Below, piece by piece: positions 59,104 to 64,000 of a DNA stretch of 64,000 bases. The notes beneath the pieces were generated by a model. That model was not told the origin of the DNA, made no database searches, and saw nothing but the letters and a program-made list of their open reading frames with translations. The DNA lies in assembly GCA_964563395.1 (NCBI GenBank), contig CAZLWK010000001.1, positions 1-64,000 of the forward strand, in the 5' to 3' direction. The position numbers and the translations under genes were made by a program. The stretch is from JBEVOS01 sp964563395. Its GTDB lineage: Bacteria; Pseudomonadota; Alphaproteobacteria; Caulobacterales; Aquidulcibacteraceae. How positions within the stretch are numbered: position 1 is the first letter of the stretch; the number at the start of each line of letters is the position of its first letter.

Positions 59104-60855
59104 ATGCGTCCGCCTGCCCTGTGGCCGCGAGAACTCTCGATCCAGTCGCTTCGAGGGCGTTTAGCGCTGTTGCTCGCTTTGGCGTTTTTGCCCGCCGGCG
59201 CTTTGGCGCTGCAATCGGGCCTGGCCTCGATGTCGGCGCGCCATGCCGCGGTGCAAGGCGCGGAAGGCGTGCAGGTGCTGCAATCCTTGAGCGGCGTGCG
59301 TGACGAGGTCACGCAGATGCGGGAAATGGCGCGTTCCCTGGCCGCCAATGAGCGGCTTTTGACTCAGGACCCGCAGACGTGCGTTGAAACGTTGAGTCGT
59401 ATCTCGGTCGACAGGCCCATGTTGATCGCGGTCATGGACCGCGACGGCCAAGTGCTGTGCGAAAACCTCCCGAGCGACTACGAGACGTCCGCCGCGGGGG
59501 AGCGCCTGATCTTGACGGCGCTTCGCCGCAACGATGCGGTGATTGGCTTCATCGCGCGGCCCGCGCTTACTTCCGAGCCGGTGCTGGCGTCATTGGCGCC
59601 GGCGCAATTCGCCGCGCGGCGCGATCCTTTGTTCGTCACCGCGCAGCAGCCTTCACGCGCGCTGTTGCAGCGCGTCGAGGATGTGCAGCGCCCTGGCGGT
59701 TTCACCGCGCTCGTCGATCGCAACGGAACGATCCTGCAGGGCGTCAATCTCGATCTTTATCGAGGCGATGCGGAACGATTGAGCGCGATCGTCCGCGAAG
59801 CGCCGCTCTCCGCGCTCGGCGCCGCGTTCCGTCTCGACCGGCGCTGGGCGGTGGCGACGGAATTGCAGGAGGGCGAACTCTACCTCGTCAAGGCATGGGC
59901 CCCCGCCCCGCAAGGCTGGCGCGGCGGCCTGCGCGCCGCATGGGCGCTCGCCGCGCCGATCCTGCTGTGGCTCGCCGCCGTCGGGGCCACGTGGTACGCG
60001 GTGGAGGTCTATGTGGCGCGTCCGCTCCTCGTGGTGGAAAGCCTGTCGCGCGCCTATGCGCGGGGCGAAGACAGCGAGGAAGAAGAGCAATTGCTGAGCG
60101 GCGCGCCGGCTGAAATCGCCAGCCTGCGGCGCGCGCTCGCGGCGATGGCGAAAACCCTGCGCCGACGTGAGACGCGCCTCGCCGAAGCGCTGCGCGAAGA
60201 GCGCGCGCTGCTGCTTGAGGTCAATCATCGGGTGAAGAACAATCTTCAATTGGTGGCCAGCATCCTGTCGATCCAGTCGCGCGGCACGGAGAATGCGGAT
60301 GAGGCGCGCGGCCTCTCTCGCGCGCAAGATCGTGTACAGCTTCTCGCGCTCGCGCATGCGCGCATCTATGCTTCCGGCGAGGTGCGCGATATCGCGCTCG
60401 ATCAATTGGCCGCCGAGATCGCGCGCACCCTGATCAGCGCCCGGGGCGCCGAGACCGCCCACCTCAAGCTCGACATGGATTTGAGCCCGTTGCGCATGGG
60501 CGTCGACCAAGCCATGCCGCTCGCCTTCCTCATCGGGGAGCGCATCGGCCTCATATTGGATCATGCGCGCCATGGCGGGCGTATCGATGCGCTGAGCCTA
60601 ACCCTCGCACCGCACGGCGAGACTGGTTTCAGCATCGAGATCGATGCGGACGGCGCCCCCTCTCCGGAGGTCCACTCCGCCACCACGCTGCGTTTGATGG
60701 CGGCCTTCGCGCGCCAGATCGAGGCAGAGGTGGAGAGCGAGGCTGCGCGGCCATTCTGGGTTCGCATCCTCGCGCACGGCCGCGCGGAGGAGGCGCCGGT
60801 GTCGCGAGACCGGCAATCCGAGGAATCCGAGGATCAGAACAAAGCGCACGAATAA
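59104..60855 (+). CDS. Membrane sensor of HisKA_2/HWE type with degenerate ATP-binding motifs
   Basis: 583 aa. TM1 ~20-42, periplasmic sensing domain 43-275 (with CHASE-like secondary structure), TM2 ~279-300, HAMP ~301-352, HisKA_2 dimerisation helix LLEVNHRVKNNLQLVASIL with His375. The C-terminal ATPase-like domain is altered: the N-box reads GERIGLILDHARH where typical is NELVTNALKHA; the G1 box DxGxG reads EIDADGAPSP; the GLGL G2 box reads ATTLRL. Thus it may be a weak kinase, a phosphatase of PhyR or a pseudokinase. Location right after ecfG implicates it in the PhyR pathway. Confidence 0.85.
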   Translation: MRPPALWPRELSIQSLRGRLALLLALAFLPAGALALQSGLASMSARHAAVQGAEGVQVLQSLSGVRDEVTQMREMARSLAANERLLTQDPQTCVETLSRISVDRPMLIAVMDRDGQVLCENLPSDYETSAAGERLILTALRRNDAVIGFIARPALTSEPVLASLAPAQFAARRDPLFVTAQQPSRALLQRVEDVQRPGGFTALVDRNGTILQGVNLDLYRGDAERLSAIVREAPLSALGAAFRLDRRWAVATELQEGELYLVKAWAPAPQGWRGGLRAAWALAAPILLWLAAVGATWYAVEVYVARPLLVVESLSRAYARGEDSEEEEQLLSGAPAEIASLRRALAAMAKTLRRRETRLAEALREERALLLEVNHRVKNNLQLVASILSIQSRGTENADEARGLSRAQDRVQLLALAHARIYASGEVRDIALDQLAAEIARTLISARGAETAHLKLDMDLSPLRMGVDQAMPLAFLIGERIGLILDHARHGGRIDALSLTLAPHGETGFSIEIDADGAPSPEVHSATTLRLMAAFARQIEAEVESEAARPFWVRILAHGRAEEAPVSRDRQSEESEDQNKAHE

Positions 60856-60939
60856 GCGGTTTCGCGCGGCTGCGCTCCTGGGTCGAAATCCCTGCCATCT
60901 CCACGTGGAATATCGCGCTCTTTCAGAACGATGCGCGCC

Positions 60940-60964
60940 GGAACGCAAGCCGGTGATCGGCGTT
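60940..60964 (+). promoter_or_regulatory. Consensus sigma-EcfG promoter of the DUF1328 gene
   Basis: GGAAC (60940-60944), 16 bases, CGTT (60961-60964); 50 bases upstream of the GTG start at 61015. Confidence 0.88.
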
Positions 60965-61014
60965 TGCAAAAGGCAAAGGGCTCATGGTGAGCCGCTTAAA
61001 GAAGGAGCCAGGCT

Positions 61015-61194
61015 GTGCTGAGCTGGGCGCTTATCTTTTTCGTAGTTGCGATCATCGCGGCGATATTTGGGTTCGGCGGCGTGGCCGCCGCGTCCTCGGG
61101 CATCGCTCAGATCCTCTTTTTCATCTTCCTGGTTCTCTTTGTGGTGAGCCTGATCATGGCCGTCGTGCGCGGCCGGTCTCCGCCCTCGCTGTAA
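61015..61194 (+). CDS. DUF1328 (YtjA-like) small membrane protein
   Basis: 59 aa from GTG (AAGGAG upstream). LSWALIFFVVAIIAAIFGFGG at 2-22 and QILFFIFLVLFVVSLIMAVV at 32-51 are two TM helices joined by VAAASSGIA, exactly the DUF1328 pattern. The family is stress-linked in alphaproteobacteria; the EcfG promoter fits that. PRC-barrel gene follows after 33 bases. Confidence 0.93.
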   Translation: MLSWALIFFVVAIIAAIFGFGGVAAASSGIAQILFFIFLVLFVVSLIMAVVRGRSPPSL

Positions 61195-61227
61195 CCAGGT
61201 TCAAACCAAGAAAGGAAGGAAAGGCAC

Positions 61228-61596
61228 ATGCCGACACCGAGCGGACATACGCGCGCCATCACCGCCAAGCGTGCGATCGGCACCACCATCAAGGATGCAA
61301 GCGGCGAGCGCATCGGCAAAGTCGAAGACCTGGTGCTCGACAAGATGTCGAGCGAGATTCTCTTCGCCGTCGCCGGGTTCGGCGGCGTCATGGGCGTGGG
61401 CGAAAAGTATCACCCCATTCCCTGGGCGCTGCTCGACTACGATCCTGACGACGAAAGCTATCGTGTGAATCTCACCAAGGATGAGATCAAGGCTGCGCCG
61501 TGCGACACGATCGATGAACTGACGGCGAATGACGGCGCGGCCTTCCGCGATAAGTCGTTCGCGCATTTCGGCGTAGAGCGGCGCTGGTCATCCTAA
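61228..61596 (+). CDS. PRC-barrel domain protein
   Basis: 122 aa. TIKDASGERIGKVEDLVLDKMSSEILFAVAGFGGVMGVGEKYHPIPW matches the PRC-barrel beta-barrel fold, followed by a DYDPDDESYRVNLTKDEI half. The GxGEKYHPIPW turn is typical of stress-type small PRC proteins. AAGGAA precedes the ATG. Likely in one unit with the DUF1328 gene under EcfG control. Confidence 0.9.
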   Translation: MPTPSGHTRAITAKRAIGTTIKDASGERIGKVEDLVLDKMSSEILFAVAGFGGVMGVGEKYHPIPWALLDYDPDDESYRVNLTKDEIKAAPCDTIDELTANDGAAFRDKSFAHFGVERRWSS

Positions 61597-61610
61597 GCAT
61601 AAAACTAGTC

Positions 61611-61636
61611 GATCGGCGGGCCGCGGCGCGCCGATC
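61611..61636. terminator. Inverted repeat between convergent PRC-barrel and Crp genes
   Basis: GATCGGCG (61611-61618) / CGCCGATC (61629-61636), 10-base loop. No T run, but position between converging genes suits a bidirectional stop. Confidence 0.45.
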
Positions 61637-61643
61637 GCCTTAT

Positions 61644-61672
61644 GCCGGGCTTTGTCAGGCCGGGCCTTGTCA
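61644..61672. repeat. Tandem 14-bp imperfect repeat
   Basis: GCCGGGCTTTGTCA (61644-61657) and GCCGGGCCTTGTCA (61659-61672) differ at one base, and the second copy includes the Crp gene stop codon. Confidence 0.7.
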
Positions 61673-62422
61673 TGCTTGGCCTGGGTTCGCGCTTGAGACG
61701 GCTTCGCCGATATGCAGATAGCCGGCGTCAAAGCCAGCGAAATCCGCCAGCTTTCTCCTGTCCAAAAGATTGACGGCGCCGTCCGACACGCGGATGAGAC
61801 CCATGCGCTTGAGGGCCGACAAAGAGCGCGAAACGTGAACGGGCGATAGGCCTAAAAGATCGGCCAACAATTCGCGTGTCAGCGGAAAATCGAAGGATGC
61901 GCTTTGCGCGACGCCGGCGAGATTGAGGCGCCGATGCAGTTCCAACAATAGATGCGCGATGCGCTGGCGTCCCGAGCGACGGCCAAGCCGAACGATTTGT
62001 TCGCGGAGAATGGATTCCTCTTGGATAGCCGCCCACCAGAACGCCGTCGCCAAGCGTCCAGAGGATCGGATGGCGTTGAGGAATTCGTCGCGCTGCATGC
62101 GATAGAGGCTCACCGGCGTGATCGCCTCCACGCCATGATCGGCGCCGGTGTCGATCATCGCTTGAAGATCGAAGCAATCGCCTGGCAGCATGATGTTGAC
62201 GATCTGGCGCCCCCCGTCGTCCAGCGCGCGCGTGCGCATCGCCCAGCCTTGAACGATCACGAAAACATGGCGCACCGGCGCCCCCACCTCAATCAGCACG
62301 GCGCCCTTCGGCTTCTGCGTCAGCTCAATCTCGAACCGCGCGAGCGGGGCGAAATCCTCCTCGGTCAGATGCGAATAATGGCGCAGGCGTGCAAAAAGTG
62401 GTTTCACCGCTGGTGCTCCCAT
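61670..62422 (-). CDS. Crp/Fnr family transcription regulator
   Basis: 250 aa. N-terminal cNMP-binding-type barrel (about 15-130; GAVLIEVGAPVRHVFVIVQGWA) and C-terminal HTH_Crp (RELLADLLGLSPVHVSRSLSALKRMGLI, ~185-212). Cys ligands for an FeS cluster are absent, so it is not FNR proper; the ligand is unknown. Adjacent to the EcfG locus; possibly a stress-coupled regulator. Shares the region with a pseudo-receiver gene upstream (8-base gap). Confidence 0.9.
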   Translation of the reverse strand: MGAPAVKPLFARLRHYSHLTEEDFAPLARFEIELTQKPKGAVLIEVGAPVRHVFVIVQGWAMRTRALDDGGRQIVNIMLPGDCFDLQAMIDTGADHGVEAITPVSLYRMQRDEFLNAIRSSGRLATAFWWAAIQEESILREQIVRLGRRSGRQRIAHLLLELHRRLNLAGVAQSASFDFPLTRELLADLLGLSPVHVSRSLSALKRMGLIRVSDGAVNLLDRRKLADFAGFDAGYLHIGEAVSSANPGQA

Positions 62423-62430
62423 ATCACAAC

Positions 62431-62826
62431 CTAACGCTTGAGGTTGAGTTCCAGGTGCGCGGCGAGCAGCAGGGAGAGCGCGGCCCCCACCGGCCGCTGC
62501 AGCCAGTGGCCGAACGTGGGCGAATTCGGCGGATCATCGCTCAGCCAAAACAATCGATCGGCGAAAGCACCGAGTTGAGCACGCTGAGCCGGATCATACG
62601 CCGTGTCCGCGTCAATGATCAGAACAATCCGCTCATCCGCCTGCAGCGCGCGCAAGGCTTCGGCCAGATGAATCATCTGAATGATTTCCAAGCGCTCTAC
62701 GATCGTGTGCTGCAGCAGGAGCTCCAACTCGAGCCCACGTACGGCGCTGCTTTCCAATATCAGCACGCGCAGGCGCTGCGCGTCCGCGTTGTTCATCAGC
62801 TTCCCCGCAGTCACCGCGATTGTCAT
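62431..62826 (-). CDS. Degenerate receiver-like hypothetical protein
   Basis: 131 aa from the ATG at 62826; the frame extends to 63090. LRVLILESSAVRGLELELLLQHT resembles a response-regulator start, with EIIQMIHLAEALRALQADERIVLIIDADTAYD holding one Asp near position 79. The later Thr and Lys positions are not clear. Possibly an atypical receiver without phosphorylation. Its C-terminal half (PTFGHWLQRPVGAALSLLLAAHLELN) is helical. Upstream of the Crp gene on the same strand. Confidence 0.5.
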   Translation of the reverse strand: MTIAVTAGKLMNNADAQRLRVLILESSAVRGLELELLLQHTIVERLEIIQMIHLAEALRALQADERIVLIIDADTAYDPAQRAQLGAFADRLFWLSDDPPNSPTFGHWLQRPVGAALSLLLAAHLELNLKR

Positions 62827-62895
62827 TGACGGACCTAGCCGCTGCGGGTGCGCCGGCGCGCTAACATTTGTTACGAAACATGCGTCCATCACTGC

Positions 62896-62920
62896 GGAAC
62901 TCGGCTTCGGTGGAGGCGTT
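62896..62920 (+). promoter_or_regulatory. Consensus sigma-EcfG promoter of the glycine-zipper lipoprotein gene
   Basis: GGAAC (62896-62900), 16 bases, CGTT (62917-62920), 33 bases upstream of the ATG at 62954. Exact match to consensus. Confidence 0.88.
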
Positions 62921-62953
62921 TGCTGCTTTCCCCACCAATCCGAGGAGAGAATT

Positions 62954-63307
62954 ATGAGCATACGGATGATATCCGCGGCGGGCGTGGCCGCGCTTGCGCT
63001 CGTCGCGTGCACGAGCACGGGCAATGTGGAACGCAACGCGGTCGGCGGCGCGGCCGTCGGGGCGCTTGCCGGCGCCGCCATCGGCAACAATGTCGGCGAG
63101 GGCGATGCAGGTCAGGGCGCGGCGATCGGCGCGGCGGTTGGCGGCGCGGCGGGCGCGGCGCGCGGTCTCAGCCAAGACCAACGTCTGCGGGAGTGCTCGA
63201 GCACGGCGCAGCAGCCCGTCTACAGGGATCCGCAAACCGGCGGTTATTTCTATTACGTGCCTGGCACGAACCGCACTTGTTGGACGGATGGTCGTCCGCG
63301 CGGCTGA
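62954..63307 (+). CDS. Glycine-zipper lipoprotein (YMGG-like)
   Basis: 117 aa. Lipobox LVAC (Cys at 19) and a Gly/Ala repeat AVGGAAVGALAGAAIGNNVGEG, GAAIGAAVGGAAGAARG typical of glycine-zipper 2TM proteins; the tail has C...C (RECSSTAQ, TNRTCWTDG) with a PQTGGYFYYVPGT core. GAGGAGA precedes the ATG. EcfG promoter immediately upstream suggests a stress-induced envelope protein. Confidence 0.85.
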   Translation: MSIRMISAAGVAALALVACTSTGNVERNAVGGAAVGALAGAAIGNNVGEGDAGQGAAIGAAVGGAAGAARGLSQDQRLRECSSTAQQPVYRDPQTGGYFYYVPGTNRTCWTDGRPRG

Positions 63308-63327
63308 GGCGCCAATGAGACAAAGAG

Positions 63328-63356
63328 AAGCGCCGCCTGAAGGCGGCGCTTTTTCT
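63328..63356 (+). terminator. Rho-independent terminator
   Basis: AAGCGCCGCC / GGCGGCGCTT (63328-63337, 63342-63351), TGAA loop, then TTTC. Confidence 0.9.
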
Positions 63357-63374
63357 TGTCCTGACCGGGAAGAT

Positions 63375-63450
63375 GGGAGGCGCCGGACCCCTGCGGTACG
63401 GGGGGCGGGAGCTTGGGGGCCCGGCGCTACTCCTACGTCCCGGGTGGGAC
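63375..63450. other. Very GC-rich hairpin-forming region
   Basis: GCGCCGG near 63378 pairs with CCGGCGC near 63420; inside, CCCCTGCGGTACGGGG folds on itself; next CGTCCCGGGTGGGACG forms another stem. No ORF has coding character. It could be the exoD leader or a small RNA; no known RNA family recognised. Confidence 0.35.
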
Positions 63451-63557
63451 GCGGTGTGATAACGGCGCCGCACCTTGTTCGGTTCCGCCGCTTGAAAAAT
63501 TCCCGCCAGGAACTGGCGCGCCCCCTTCGCGCTTGTTGTGCCGATAGGGATGGATTG

Positions 63558-64000
63558 GTGCGAACCGTGTCAAATCAAGCAGATACATTGACGGGCGTGC
63601 TGGATGCGATGGAGGCGACGGCGCGGCCCGCCTCGCGCGCGCCGCGTCGATTGACGCTTGGACGCACGCTCGCCGCTCTCGGGGGCCGCGCATTTGGCCC
63701 GGTGCTATTGTTGCTAGGGCTTGTTTCGATTTCGCCTCTGACAGCGCCGCCTGGCGCCACATGGGCGGTCGCCGCGCTTGAGCTGATGATCGGCGTGCAA
63801 TTGCTCTTGCAAAAGCGGAAGCCGTGGTTACCGCGCGTGGCGCTGAAGATGCCGATGCCGCGTCGCCTGCTTTCCGCCTTCATCAAGAGCGCGCGGCCCG
63901 TGGCTCGGCGGGTCGACAAGATCGTGCAGCCGCGCCTGGCCGTGCTCGCGGAACCGCCCTGGGCGGCTGGCGCGGGCTTGGTGTGCGTGCTCGCGGCGCT
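63558..64000 (+). CDS. ExoD-family exopolysaccharide biosynthesis protein, partial
   Basis: Open from GTG at 63558 (AGGGA upstream) through the right edge; 147 codons visible. Sequence contains SRAPRRLTLGRTLAALGGRA, FGPVLLLLGLVSISPLTAPPGA and WAVAALELMIGVQLLLQKRKPWLPRV, which follow the ExoD pattern: a helical N-part, a hydrophobic FGPxLLLLGLxSISPL helix, and a kinked helix. ExoD membrane proteins affect exopolysaccharide production and symbiosis in rhizobia. A near-consensus EcfG site (GGAAC 63509, N16, CGCT) lies upstream. Confidence 0.85.
   Translation, partial: MRTVSNQADTLTGVLDAMEATARPASRAPRRLTLGRTLAALGGRAFGPVLLLLGLVSISPLTAPPGATWAVAALELMIGVQLLLQKRKPWLPRVALKMPMPRRLLSAFIKSARPVARRVDKIVQPRLAVLAEPPWAAGAGLVCVLAA

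Noticed and set aside
63375..63450. SRP RNA or 6S RNA
   Set aside because: The conserved GGTCAGG...GGAAGCAGC core of SRP RNA is absent on both strands, and no 6S-type large bubble is visible.

Overview
This is a chromosomal window from a GC-rich alphaproteobacterium. Several loci together point to the Caulobacterales, most likely a Hyphomonadaceae-like lineage: MipZ, a divK-pleD-rpmG cluster, a PhyR-NepR-EcfG general stress response locus, and DUF1489 and DUF3126 proteins. This placement is inferred from gene content, not from a marker-gene comparison. Genes are dense, operons are often joined by 4-base ATGA/GTGA overlaps, and GTG or TTG starts are common.

Layout. 1-7.1 kb: a partial TIR-like gene at the left edge; ispA and dxs (isoprenoid precursors); a clearly lower-GC two-gene insert encoding a TIR-ParA fusion and a 140-aa partner; a 77-aa and a 28-aa small protein; and a two-TM protein with a TIR domain at each end. 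7.1-13.3 kb: enoyl-CoA hydratase, membrane and sterol-desaturase-type proteins, DUF1489, the division-site regulator MipZ, a DnaJ-domain protein, a D-Ala-D-Ala carboxypeptidase and a phasin. 13.5-22 kb: clpS-clpA, exported and hypothetical proteins, HIT, GNAT and RidA proteins, DNA polymerase IV and an ROK sugar kinase. 22.2-32 kb: divK-pleD, rpmG, a NUDIX protein, rnr, topA, dprA and plsY. 32-39 kb: acyl-CoA dehydrogenase, MFS transporter, beta-lactamase-fold hydrolase, a small stress-type protein, an MliC-like lipoprotein, a dihydroorotase lacking its catalytic residues, and pyrB. 39-46 kb: ruvX, gatC-gatA, small membrane proteins, a doubled DUF3126 protein, a large RTX protein and phoH. 46.7-57 kb: gamma carbonic anhydrase, GYF_2 and PilZ proteins, GMC oxidoreductase, PAS protein, gatB, RcnB-like and Sel1 proteins, sugar transferase, tRNA-Ser(GCU) and a PRISE-type reductase. 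57.2-64 kb: phyR, nepR, ecfG and a membrane histidine kinase, then a stress-type gene set (DUF1328, PRC-barrel, Crp/Fnr, glycine-zipper lipoprotein) and a partial exoD.

How the genes work together. The right end is a general stress response hub. Consensus sigma-EcfG promoters (GGAAC-N16/17-CGTT) lie before phyR, before the DUF1328 gene and before the glycine-zipper lipoprotein gene, so the locus drives itself and its neighbours. The kinase next to ecfG keeps the phospho-acceptor histidine, but its ATP-binding motifs are degraded.

The best candidate for an undescribed system is the TIR-ParA plus partner pair at 3.6-5.3 kb. It is low in GC, sits between dxs and a convergent small gene, is bounded by a 9-bp inverted repeat, and lies within a 7-kb stretch holding three TIR-type proteins. 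A defence or immune-like role is inferred from domain architecture only.
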